A stretch of 64,000 nucleotides of DNA from Ostrinia nubilalis (taxonomy: Eukaryota > Arthropoda > Insecta > Lepidoptera > Crambidae): the NCBI RefSeq assembly GCF_963855985.1, contig NC_087096.1:8308001-8372000 (forward strand), read 5' to 3'. Both the position numbers and the translations under genes were made by a program. The notes under the pieces are model-generated. The model was not told the origin of the DNA, did not search any database, and was given only the letters and a program-made list of their open reading frames with translations. Shown piece by piece: positions 35,947 through 49,500 of this stretch. Within the stretch, counting starts at the first letter, position 1. Every line of letters begins with the position of its first letter.

Positions 35947-37066
35947 CTATAATCTCAGATCATAGAAGGGAATAGATGTGAAACGGGGGCGTGGCGCGTG
36001 TCTCCGCGATATGCCCAGAAACGAACATCGGCCGCGTAGCTAGTTTAGTCGCGATTCAGTCGTACTAAGGAAATGTTCTCCGATATTTTGGATAATGCGT
36101 CGTTACGTGCAATAAAACAAGTGAAACGAAGAACTAACAGGTACAATGGAGTCATTTACTACATGTAAGTATTGCAAATCCATTGGTATTTTGCTTATAA
36201 ATAAAAAAAACTAAACATTTTTACGAACGAATTCAGTGCCGTAACAGTTACTGCGATATCGAAATCAGTGGTGATAAAAATTCTAACACACTTGTACATT
36301 GACGATTTAGTTAGCAACCACTTTATGTCATGCTCAACTACTGCGCAATGTATTTAATTTCTTCCGATATCCACTGTCGTGTGAAAATACACAGTACGGC
36401 CGCATGTGCCGGTCGTAACATAGTGCCGTGCTCGTGTTCTAATGCGGTTTCCTATTATCGATAAATAGAAGTAAATTATAATTTTCTATTTTGTAATTTT
36501 AAATAAAAAAATGATGTGTTACTTGCGATTATAAGATTTTACAAAAAAAATAATAACAGTAGAAGTAATTAGTAACTGTCAACTATGTAATTACTATAAG
36601 AGCTAATTGAAAGCCTAATATAGGCATTATTTTTGATAAACATAATTATGCGGTACGCAGATCGCCATAATTAAAAAGTAAATGCGTGATAGTAGTTAAT
36701 AATAACGTATAATAATAAAAAGGTTTTCATACATAAGCATTTTGTGAAACCAGTTTCGAGCCTTGCCCCTAGCGATTTAAAGTATCGATATCTTATCGAC
36801 TCCATTTTATCTTTCTTCTCTCTAATTGCTTTTTTCAAAGTGTGCGTCACGTCACGCGGCCATTGATTGGCCATAAGGCACGCCTTCTGGCCAATCACAG
36901 CACTTTTAAGCCAGTTGCACATGTTGTCGTAGACTCTCAGTCGCTTTGTTTTTACACAGTTGAATGTGTGTGTGGGAGCTGTGGTGGGGGAAATGTGGGG
37001 ACACTGGTTCTCGTTGTAGTTACGCGCGACTTCATATCTATTCTCTTTCTATGATCTGAGGCTATA
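35947..37066. mobile_element. 1.1-kb TIR element, TATAATCTCAGATCATAGAA ends
   Basis: Left CTATAATCTCAGATCATAGA followed by GAATAGATGTGAA; right inverse of TTCATATCTATTC then CTATGATCTGAGGCTATAA. Inverted similarity covers about 35 bases. Interior is locally GC-rich near the left end, with a promoter-like, exon-like stretch. Confidence 0.65.
36073..36164 (+). CDS. Orphan putative first coding exon inside a TIR element
   Basis: ATG (AGGAAATG context) opens 30 codons, MFSDILDNASLRAIKQVKRR then TNRYNGVIYY, ending at a strong GTAAGT donor; a second donor (CAG/GTACAA) lies at 36141. An initiator-like TTCAGTCG is at about 36055, in CpG-rich DNA. No downstream exon or family was recognised. It may be the 5' exon of a transposon gene, or chance. 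Confidence 0.3.
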
Positions 37067-37541
37067 ATTAATTAATTAAATTTGATGATTCTATTCGTCG
37101 GGAATATTAAAAACAAATTCAGTTGCATAAGATCTTTATCCATGTGTTATCAAACAAAGGTTTTTGTTTCCCTATTCAAATTGATTAAGATTATTTATGT
37201 TTGAATTACCTATTCAAGGTTTACAAAGATGAATGTTTCGTGACTCTTCTAGAACTAAACTAAAGCTACCATATAATTATTATGGGTCGATTCCACTTTG
37301 ATCACATATTGGATGTTTACCCAATTTGTTAACCTCTTGATTTTATATTTTTTTCGGAGCAGCTCATACATATGAAATAGATTTTTCCATTGAACGTACT
37401 AAATAAAGTTTCTTCGGTGTATGGAAAAGAAACGCAGAATGTTGAAAATATTTTTTAATAATTCACTTAACACAAAGTTATTATACCTACTATTTCTTAA
37501 TTCTATTCATATTTACATTAAACAATCTAATAACGACTAGA

Positions 37542-40500
37542 TTATTTTCCCGACCTATATCCACCGGTCAAGATATTGCCTATGTGTCTCCAGAAGGAAG
37601 TACCCATGCGGTCTGACTTGGCTTCTGCTATGAACTGATGCCATTCCTCCTTTATCAGGGCAGAACGAGGGCCCCATTTGGGACTATAATGGAATGACTT
37701 CTTGATAACCTGCAATGTTAAAAATAAATACAAAATTAGATAAGTTCTATATTTAAAAACGTTATTTTATGTAAAAGAGAGAAACTTGTTTTTTATTTTT
37801 TTATAATATCACTGACCTGCTTGAAGCTGTTATTTCTATTTTTCCATATGACCATGCCCATAACTAAAGGAACGAAAATGATCCCCATTCCCAGCATGAC
37901 ATATCCGGCAGCTGTAAAAAAACGTTTCATATGATAGATAATAATAATATATTCCTGTGGTCTACGTTGTTTTTTGACTAAATAATTATTTATTTATCCA
38001 TTGATTATGACGTCGACTATGTAACAACAAGATCGAAATTTGGCTTGGACTTGTAGGATTTACCTAATAATTTTGTCCACGGCAAGTAGCTTGGTTCGTT
38101 GACTTCAGAAAGTTACTGTATTCTTATTTAGTTCTCGTATTCTTTCACTTTTAGGTTAATTTCCAAAAAAAACAAATAACACTTATCTAAAGAATAGATA
38201 AGTTGGACAAATTGACAGTTTTTGTATACTACGTCAATTTATAAAGGGTATTGTACAGTTATGGTATTTGAATGAAAGTACCATATCCAGCTGTAGGGTA
38301 GTAGTAGTCCTCGCCGAAGACCAGGGCTTCGAAGGAAGCGAGCGCGTAACCGAACACGGTGACCATGAGCGCCGGCGTGACGATGCCCCAGCAGATGCGC
38401 CAGTAGAAGGACGTCTTGATGCCCAGCATGAACTCGATGTCCAGGCAGATGTTTTCTAGACCTGGAATTAAGTACATAAAACATTATATTAGGCAGACAC
38501 TTGAAAAAACCTTATAGATGCCTGTATCCACCAGTCGGTAGGTATACATTTATAGTTAAGTATTCTAAATTAGTTTTTCTTTTGAAATTGGCTATAATTT
38601 CTTTTTAGAGCTGGTTAAAGCTTAGCTCAGAATATTTGTGCGAGTCGTTTTGTACTGCTAGTTCATTGCTAAAGATGATGACTCCTTAGATTTGTAGAGT
38701 GTCCTTGCTAATTGATTTCAGCTTAACATAAATATTAGTGCAAGGAATGTAATTTATTTATTTATTTATATGGCATACCAACAACATATATGTATATTAT
38801 ACTCTTATGATTAACATTTATGAAGATAACATTTCTGATATCGCACGTTCATAATCAAACTGTCACTATACAAAAAAGTCGATTTTTCAGGAAAAGCATT
38901 TGAAATGCTCAAATCTTAAAACCTTTGCAAAATGAGCAAAATGCTATTAAATGTTTTGTTTTTTGTTAAATACCAGTAGTGGCTTGTTTGGCTTTTACGG
39001 AAATATAATTATCTTTCAAATTATCATAATGGTTTATTTAATATTTAATTTTTTCCCTAAAAATAGTGTCACTTTTCCACTAAAATTGAGACAGTGACAG
39101 TTTTCAATTAAAAACATGTTAATGTTGTATTATTAATTCCGGTAGAAATGTCACTATTTTCATATAAATTTGACGATGAAAAATTTAAAAATGATTATTA
39201 TTAAATAAAACTAACATAGAAAAATCAGTAATTTTAATGAACTTAAAACTTAATAATTTGGATTAAGTGGTACCAATGGTAACAGTAATAAATGTAAATT
39301 CTCGATCAGAAATAAATACGTTACACACATGAAATTACTATAAAATTACATCACATAAATCAACTTCTTAGAAAATAAGGTACTCTCTTGTTCAGGCAGC
39401 CTTTAAACAACAAGAACTTGATGACCTCGATGAACTTGACGAACTAGATAGTGATTTTTCATGGGAAAAAGGCTCAGAGAAGTAGGTTTAAATTCTGGAT
39501 CATTATCCAGCGGCCATTACCTCTGCGAGCTATGTGCCCCGCCCACTGCCACTTGATTTTAGCGATTCTGCGGGCTATGTCGGTCACTTTGGTTCTCCTG
39601 TGGATCTCCTCATTTCTGATTCAATCACGTAGGGAAACTAACTGAGCATCGCACGCTCCATCACCTTTTGGGTGACCTCTCAGATTCATAAAATATCACT
39701 GGCAACACACATGATCAAACTTTTGTCTTGAGGCACTGCGGTATTTCGGACGTGAGAATATCACGAAGCTTCCCGAACGCTGCCCAGCCGAGTTGGATTG
39801 ACGATTGACCTCTTTCTCGAAGTTAGACCTACGTAACTGGACTGTTTGTCCCAGGTCATCAAACTTTCGAGTGTAGAGTCTCCAGACAAGTGGATACTAC
39901 ATGGACATTTGACATGTTTTTTGTCTTGTCCATATTCATTTTCATACTCATTCATCAGGCCCACTTGTTGAGAGGCTCTACTTAGGCCATCGAGCATTAT
40001 GCCTAGATCTTCCAGTCTCAGCCCGCACGCACGACATCGTCCGCAAATCGAAGGTGGATTATGTACTCATTGATAATTATGCTGAATCCGCTCCAGTTCA
40101 GAAGCTTGAAAACATCTTCCAGGGCGGTGTTGAACAGTATCGGAGATATGACATCTCCCTGTCTCACCCCTTGCTGCAAGTGCTGCAACTGGATGAGTTT
40201 CGAGTCCTGATCCTGGAGACGAACCGACATTGTGGCGTTTTCGTACAAGCCTGTCAACACTTCGATGTATCTATAGTCAATTTGGCACCGTTGGAGAGAC
40301 TGTAGCACTGCTCAGATTTCGATCGAATCCAAGGCTTTTTCATAGTCCACAAACGCTAGACAAAGTAGTAATTACCTTGATAATTTCTTTGATTTTACTA
40401 GTGTTTGGATTGCCTGGTGGCATTTTTGTTAGATAAAATTATAACTACTTAATCATTTAAAAATCTTTCTTGTTGTTTTAATATTTCACTATTTGGATAA

Positions 40501-43500
40501 ACACAATATTCTACGAAGTGATGAACAATCTTTTTAAAAATGTAAGAGAAATATTGTCACTTTTTGTTTTAAGGCGTTTTTCGTATTACTTTATTGTGAC
40601 TTATCTTATGGTTTTGGAGTAAAAGCGTCTTTATGCTAAAAATGACGTTTTTCAACACAGAGTTTACATAACTATCACGGCGTGCCCGTCCACATCCCGT
40701 CACTACTAAAAACGTGTCACTGTTACTCACAACAAATGCCGGTTTTCCCATTAAACTCCATAACGACACTAGTGATATTTGCCGAACTATTTGAGCTTTA
40801 AGCGTGGGATTTTTACAGCATGCACTTTTCGCGGAGCGCTGATTGATGGCGTTGTTAACTCAATTTCTCCCAATTTCGTATAGTGACGGTTTGATTATGA
40901 ACGTGCGATATATATGTCACTTAAGGGTAAGCACAACATTCAGACGGAATGTAATGGTAAGTTTTGTTTAGATTATTTTGGCTAATTAACTTCATTCTTT
41001 ATGCAATTGTTATTTTAGTTATAATTTCATAAAATTATAGAAAACGTACCATAAATCCAGCAAATTCCTATTAGTTCTGTAATGGCACAAAACAGGACCA
41101 AGAAAGTACCGCCATAGTAGTCAACCAGCTCCAATACGTATTGGCCACCCTGGAATAAGACAAAGAACAAATTTGATTTAAAATCTAAAGTACCTACCTA
41201 CAGCTATTTGTTTATTTAAATTAACTTAAGGTTTTACGATGATTCATACCTATTTACAAGAAACGGAAAAGATGAGACAGATTCCTCCCAATGAATGTGA
41301 ATACCTCCTTGGCACAAATCACGTTTGGTGAGTAATATTGCATTCTTGTTGACGATGTTCTTTCAATAAGGTAGGTATTAGGTGACTAATTACTTTGTAA
41401 TACAGCATGAAGCTTAGCTTCAGTCTAGACATTTGAACAATACAACTATGCAGCGGTTCTTGGTCCTTGGCATGCTGAACAACTAAATGAAGGTTAAGAT
41501 AACAGTATTTACGTTATGCTACTTTATTTATAATAATATTCCCATATAAAAATCCCATTTTCCCACAAAACTAAGAAACGTACGTATTGAAACGATTGGA
41601 ATCATCATCATTTCAGCCACAGGACGTCTACTGCTGAACATAGGCCACCCCAAATGGTTTTCAGATTTCCTTTGTGAGGACATCTGTCCACCTTGTGGGT
41701 GTACACGAATGGAATACGATAAAATTATTGAAAATTGCCCGCGGCTTCACCCGCGTGAAATTTAGTTTGTCACATATCGACATAAATTATAGCCAATATG
41801 TTATTCTGGGTTATAAACAATAATACTGTAAAGTTTCATCAAAATCCGTTCAGTAGTTTTTGCGTGAAAGAGTAACAAACATCCACACAAACTTTCGCAT
41901 TTATAATATTAGTAGGATAGTACAACATAATATGGGTCCTTACCGGTGTAACGTATATGAGCCCCAAGCCGAAGCCGACGGTGCAGCACATGGCTGACAT
42001 GTAGATGGTGGGCACGCGCGGGAAGGCATCCATTACGACTGTATTGATAGTCGACAGCAGCGCCACCCCGGAGCCCACGCCCAGAACCGTCATCATCAGG
42101 AAGAACAGCACCGAGAATAACTGAAAACAGGTTAAATAATGTGTCAAACCTTTGAAAGACAGATAACAATGTAAATTGTATTACCTATGGATATGATGTT
42201 CTAAAAATCATTATCATCATCATCATTATCAAGTCTGACGTTCTCCACTGTAGGATGACGACTCCTTCTAATTTGCCAGAGGCAAATAGATCAGTTGGTT
42301 TACAATGCACTCTTTAAACTGGTCAGATGCATATTTTACCATTTCTTATAAAAGTTACTGATATATCTTCTGTCTACTAATAACCACTTGATTTAAATTG
42401 AAACCATAATTTAGCAATAAGTATTTTAATTAATTATTTTGTGTATCATACCTGTGGCAAAAATGTCTTGGCAATTGCGTCAGGGTAGGAAATGAAGGCA
42501 AGACCCGTACCTCCTGAGCCCACCACTTCGTCTACCTCAGTGTTCAGTTCATATGCTAAATTGCCAAGGATCCCGAAAATTGTGACACCGGAGAGGAGAC
42601 TTGTGAAGGTGTCTAAAGTTGTCACGATCATTGCATCTCTGTAACGTGATTTAAAAGATAGTTACTGAAACATGAATATGACTATTAATAGGGTTTACAG
42701 GGAAACTCGAAACAGGAATATTGACGATATCGTTCCACGGTGATTATTGTAGGTAGTGGGACGATATCATTAACCCATCAATTACTTTTAAGTTTTTTAA
42801 TAATGATTGTGCTCACCTGTAAATATTTTGCCTAAAGCCGTTATACGATGAAAACATAATGATTGCTCCGGTACACACTGATAGAGAATAAAACACCTGT
42901 GTCACAGCGGCATACCAGACCTGTAATCATTGGGAAGTAGTTTTAAGTCATATTTATCGCCAATTACAGAAAGGACATTGTCAGAAACCGCCTTAGATTC
43001 CTGGGCACAGCAGTAAAGTATCAAAATTAATCTCTTACTTTTTGAATACTTAAATATTAATTAGATTGTAACGGACACTTGAGGATTAAAAAATGAAATT
43101 TTAAAAGTATTTTATATGTATTCCATAATACTATGACGACATCCGGACATTTTAGGGCGTGGCCTGCTCCATATCCTATGAAGTTCCATAATTTGTGTCG
43201 ATAAAATCTATGTAAAATCGGCACAAGGCAATGCCGTACTTCATTGTTAGGAACCCATGTAATAGTGATGTTGACTGCGGTCATCATAGACAATAAGATA
43301 CCGATCTTGTAAATAAAATAAATCGTCCAAATTGCTACAGTATGACTAGATTTTAATTAAAAGTTAAAAATATATTGCACGATACTACAAGAAGCTATCT
43401 AATGTGTCCAACTGGTCGAAGGTCATGAATAAAATAAAAAGAATTGTGATCATAACACTGATATAGACAATGACAACAATATGGGATCATCTTTAATATA

Positions 43501-46500
43501 TCTGTTACAGTTTCAAAATTCGATGAAAAATCCAATGCCGCTTAAAGTGAGAGAAATGTCTAAAGTTCTAATAGAATTGAAAGTTTTATTCGCTCAAAAT
43601 GCTTATAACAATAATTGGTAATACATTTCAAATATTAAGTACCTTTATAATGTATCGATAGAACCAAAATGATATCCTCTCAGCTTGGAAAGGGAAAACC
43701 CAGGATTGGGGGAGCGCTCCAGGCAATTTTTAGAACATTTCATAGGTGGTAGTAAATAATATTTATTTTATTATTAAAATTGAATATTTTGATATTGATA
43801 AAATTGAATATATCTTTCGATTCAAATACCGAATATTTTTCAATCGATAATAATTATCGAGAATTGCTAATAATATTCAATTAAAAGTTGTTCAATCCCT
43901 AGTCATGCATAGACTAAGACGGTAACCATGGAGATAGTTAGTTTGGTAAGTCACGTGTTAAATGTCAAGAGTGGAAAGTAAACATAGGATTCATGTTATT
44001 TATTTACGTGCAAAATGTAAGTAAGTAAATCATAAAAGTGGAACGCCGAGCTATTTCCAAAACCCGTCCAATATTATAATACAATTTGGCTGCGACAACT
44101 ACAATACAGAACATCTCCCAAATCGATGTGCATAAAATAATATAATACAATACTAGTAAGTAAGAGGTTATGATAACAATATTGCTATCAATAAGTTTAT
44201 AGAATTGGTCCGCCAGGAATAATTGTTCTTACATAAAGATTTGTGTCATTTAGAACCTAGAAAGTATTATTTCGGCACTGTTGATCTAACGGCGAACAAT
44301 GTATGGAGAACGAACATTGTCCTTTAAATCAAATCGCAAAGATATTTTTAACGGTAGAAATTGTTGAGATTAATAGAGCTTTAATATTTTTAATTTTTAC
44401 CTCAAGTTTTAGAAGTTTATCCCATTGCGGTGTAATGAAAAAGAGGATTCCTTTACCAGCGCCATTCAGTAATAATGTACTGAAATAATAGTAATGATAG
44501 TGTTAGACTAAAACATAAACAAAATACCTAATCTAACAAGTCACAAATAAATATCTCAGTACTAACGTGATGAGTAAGATGAGCATAACCACATATGGGA
44601 ATATGGCAAGGAAGTAAGCAGCTTTTCCAGAACTCTTGACTCCTCGAGCTACAATCACGAAGATGATGACCCAAGACGCGAAAAGGCATAACGCCAAATA
44701 CCATACAGGAGTTCCTGTAATTTAACACAACACTGATTAAAATTAGCTTTTCAGCTATAATAAGTTCCAGTGTAATTTTTATTACACGTATTATTATGTA
44801 TTTAAGATTTTTTATTAGTATCGAAATATTAGTAAAAATAAGTAAAAAATGCACTCATGCATCAATCGCTCTGTAAAATTTATTAACTTATAGGTACGTA
44901 AATATTTTGTCTCGAAGTTCCTTTAATATTTGTATTAACAAATAGGATAAGGATAGGATAACAAATAGGAGGCCACGTACCGGAAAACGCAGCGTGGGAC
45001 GTCCACCCACAAGGTGGACCGACGACCTGATAAAAGTAGCGGGAAGGCGCTGGATGCAGGCCGCTACCAACCGTGCGATGTGGAAGTCATTGGGGGAGGC
45101 CTATGTTCAGCAGTGGACGTCCTGTGGCTGAAATGATGATGATGATGATGAAATAGGATAATATAAATCTATAGACACTAACCAAGTCCTTCTTCCAGGC
45201 CCTTGTTTTGTTGCAGAACCGTATGACTGAAAATAGATAAAAATAAGTTAAATTAATAATAATAAATGAATCCATTTATTTTTTTAACAGAAATAATTTT
45301 ATAATAATACATTAACTTAAAATTACTTAAAAACTAAAATTTAAAAATAAATGAATATTTTTTATATCATCAAATATAATTTTTTCATAGATATTTCTTT
45401 TGAGAACTTACACAAAGTAAAGTTCAGCGCTACTTCTGCTTTCGTTTGTTGTAATGATGTCGTGGTTGGGGGCTGATGGCACACAGTTGGCCCACTCGGG
45501 ATCACATTTCGACCAGGGCAGCTCCGCCTGGAAGCTCATTGCCAGGTAATACAAGCACAGTCCTACGATGGACACGTAGTAGGTCACGATGTAGCTGCAA
45601 CTGAGTGCTTGCGCGTAGCCTATACCTGCAAAGAAATTGTATTTGAATAAATAATTATCCAAACAAGTTTTTTTAACATAAAGCCTGCACCAGAATTCTA
45701 ATCAAAGAACCCTGAGCAATTGTTGTACGTACCTCTCATTGCAGGTGACAGTGACCAAACTTTTACAGAATTTCTTGAACTGAATTGTCCCACAATACAT
45801 TCTAAGTAGTACATAGGTTTTCCGACTAGAAACAGGACTATAATATAAGGAATGAGAAAAGCCCCTCCGCCATTTTTGTAAGCGACGAATGGGAATCGCC
45901 AGACGTTGCCAAGACCCACAGAAGTGGCGATACACGACATAAGGAATTCGATCTGGTTATCCCACATCGCTCGCTGTGGTTCTGCTTTTTCTGCATCAGC
46001 ATCCTGCAACAAACAAATGCCATAAGTTGAGTTATGTTAACGATTTCATCTCCGATTAATGCTTCGAATTTATACGATGATATTTTTAATTGGATCGTAC
46101 ACATGCACTGTTGTATGGTGCTTCAATCTGGTAGAGCTACATATTGCCACAGTTTTCGTATAGTTATTTAATATTGTTTTCATATTTAAAAATATAGGGT
46201 GTTAAACAACATATTATTAACATTTAGCAAACAAATTCGGTTTGAAATCCCAAAGAAAACATCCCAAACTTACTTGTTTTGTTGTCTCCGACTGTTCTAA
46301 CGGTACTTTTATGATAGGTGGAGGTGATATTGGTTGCTCATGACCATTCGTTGACCATTTCATTTTCGAGTACTCAGGTGCCGGACCTGAGGGTGCCGTA
46401 GTTAAGGGCGGTGTAGAGTCAGGGATCCACGTTGAGTCAGCCGACGTTGTTGGCGGAGGATCTTCCATTGTGAATCCATTGTTGTTCTCACCACTCTATA

Positions 46501-49500
46501 AGTCACAAAAATTAGTACGTATTTAGTTATTTAGCTTATTATGCTACCTATGTTTATTGAAGCAATAATACCACCTTGCTATTAGTCCAGTCAATGAATG
46601 CTTTAACGACGGTGTAGAGAGAAATCCCTGGAACACAATTTCTGACATCGGGACTTTATTTAGACTAGTTAGGAGGAGAACATAGTAAAAGTCCCCGCCC
46701 TTAGCCCTTGAGCCGGCGGGGAGAGGGGGGTTTAAAGGTACCACTTTTCGGTTTTCCGCTTAATCCTCGGAAACTATGCGTCCTAGTGACATGGCTACTA
46801 TGAACCAAAAAAAGCTTATTCAATTTGCTACAGATGAGACAGTCAAGTTTTTCTTTAACTTGTATAGTTTTCGCGGTATCTGCTCTAGAAGGTCTGTAAT
46901 ATTGGAAATTTTAATTTTGTCTTACATGTTCCCATCAGGAGAAAATCGACTAAATCAACATTAAGCAAACATTATAGACATGCGGGAGCATGTTAAGCCT
47001 AGTTCCAGGGAGGGGACTGCATCGTGCGTATATTTAGACGAACTAATTGGAGCCACTTTTGACTCCTCATCACTCAAAAAGCACTATGCATTAACACTTC
47101 AAATTAGGCTCATGTGTTGAGACTTGCAAGATAAACATCAGCTTCAAATTTCATAAATATACCTCAAACGGTTATTTAGGTATTGACGTTCAGGGGACTT
47201 TTGCTATGTTCACCTCCTAACTAGTCTAAATAAAGTCCCGAAGTCAAAAATTGTGTTCCACGGATTTCCATCTATAATGCTTTATTGACTGGACTATATA
47301 TGCATTTAAACGAGTACATACATAAAGTGTGTCATTATAAACAGCACATCAAGCTAAACCATATTGTATTTTATGCAGTTGTATTAGGCGCTATTTTGCA
47401 TTAACAATCTAATTGTCTGATGTGCTTTCGACGGTACATTCGGTATATAAAATAGATGACAGATAAGTATCCTTAAACCTTATTAAGTTAATCTAATCTG
47501 TTATTGATTACTATTCACTATCTTAAGATTAATATCAAAATTACCTTTTAATTGAATTGCGTATCATTTTGATTGTAAACATACAGGTTGTCAAAGACTG
47601 ATTAAACCAAATTAAATTAACTATACAAAGGGCACCAATAGTGCTAGTATTGGTATCTTTCATCATTCCGGAATTATTGACAAAATCTTTTCAAAAACCT
47701 ATTTATGTTTCTCTCAATAAGTTGATGAAGAAGATGTTCTAAAGTTGTAATTTTTTGTCTCTCGTAAATTACAAAGGATAACTTTATTTTAAAAGCTGTA
47801 TCATAGATAGTTCGTATTTGTCAAGCAGCTTAGGTACTAAAGCTTTTCTTACTCTCTTTTAGATAACATGATCGAGAGCGGCCGATAGTAGAGCAAAAAA
47901 ATCTTTCAGTATCACCCTGTATGACTGTAATTAATTATTATAACTAGGTAAAGCCGGTTGATACTCTACATTTAATTTTGCACATTCGCTCGCCTATCAT
48001 TTAATTATGTTATTATAGTGTCAAGTTTGAAGCCCTTCATAGTATTATGAAACAATACTCAAAATTCAAGTACAGGTTCAAGTAGGTACGTGATTGACGG
48101 TTCTATAGTACATAGTTAGGCCTTGAAAATGATATTCTAAGTAGGTATGCAATTTAGTTTGTAATAACTAGGCCATATTGTTGAAGCAAACACTTGAACT
48201 TTGATTGTGTAAAGCACTCCAGTCGAACCAAATAATGCATTATTTAATTTTAATAGAGAGTACCACTTAAGATAAAAACATTTAATTGTGATTGTGATGA
48301 CCCATTTTTATTTGAAAATAGTTTTAGTACGACTCATTCTTAACATAATAAGCAGGGTGGATTTTTAGTTTTATGTCCAAAGATTTAAAAAAATACATAC
48401 GTCTGAAAGTCTTACATTTTCTAAGAAACTCTGACCTCAAGTTCTCGGAAAGTTTTTTTTATCCTTCGTGAATACCACCATTTCCAATGTTTTCCTTTGA
48501 AGGAAAACTACTAAGTATGATGTAATGTATGTACTATGTTAGTTACTTTAACTATTAATATTTAGTTAACTGGAATAGTTAAGTAATTTTATCAACAACC
48601 ATCCTTATCGAAATCGTCAGTGAACAAGTTTGCATAAAGAAGCTGTCTGAATTTCGAGTAATGATTATAAGTTATTTATCTTGATTGAAAGATCGCCGCT
48701 CAAACTAATAAGGCTAGCTACTCATGGGTTTGTCCTTTGATTAGTAGGTATAGATAATATAATAGATAGGTGTGGAGGTTTCGGTAGGTCTACTATAGCG
48801 TAATTTACTAAACTATTATTACCAGGAAAATTCCCATAATCTGTTTGTTTAGTATGACAAAAACAGATAAGATGTATTGCCTGATTGTAATGTTTCGTTA
48901 GTTGTTAATCCTTCTGAACAAAATTAGGTGCGATGTCATATAGGTACCTACTCGTAATATGAAATGTATCATGGTACATGTCGTTATAATTTTTGATTGG
49001 TCCAAAACTGCAAAACTGCAAAACTACTGTACGTATCACATACTTACTGAACTTTTAGTTGTGAAATTGCCAGTTCATATTATGAAGCACGGTCACAGTA
49101 CGAGTAAATCATGATGAATGTTTATAATTATTTAACAATTGTATACCATTAAAATAGTCCTGTAATGATTTTTTACAGTTTGCTATGGTTTCAGAATTTT
49201 CATAGGTATACAGCTTATAATCTAGACTTGGTGATACAGAGTGTCTCAAAATTAGCACGTCGCACTGACACCGGAGGTTGGGCTTAAGACAAATCGTACA
49301 AGTCCGTATTTTTTTTAATTTTTTTAATATCTTGTAAAACAATCTTACGAAAAGAAAAATTAAGAAAATTGGGTAATTTCAGAACTCTTATCAATTATTT
49401 TAACTTTCCCGTTTGACAGTTCGTGCGTTTGATAAACGTGATCAGAATAAATGAGAGGACTAGATCGAAAACTATTTACAACGGATAATAGTAACTTGTA

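Larger units (their letters stand above)
38841..40908. mobile_element. TA-flanked TIR element with internal LINE relic (gene B intron)
   Basis: Ends TCGCACGTTCATAATCAAAC (38841) and the inverse of GTTTGATTATGAACGTGCGA, flanked by TA on both sides (38839-38840, 40909-40910). TIR similarity covers about 35 bases (CTGTCACTATAC). The word TGTCACT or its inverse recurs at about 39066, 39095, 39150, 40554, 40715 and 40880. An RTE relic is inserted at 39500-40365. Confidence 0.8.

Noticed and set aside
40018..40308. Intact reverse transcriptase gene
   Set aside because: Frames are broken: a Trp codon of the AFVDYEKA...W motif is a stop, and later segments are in other frames.
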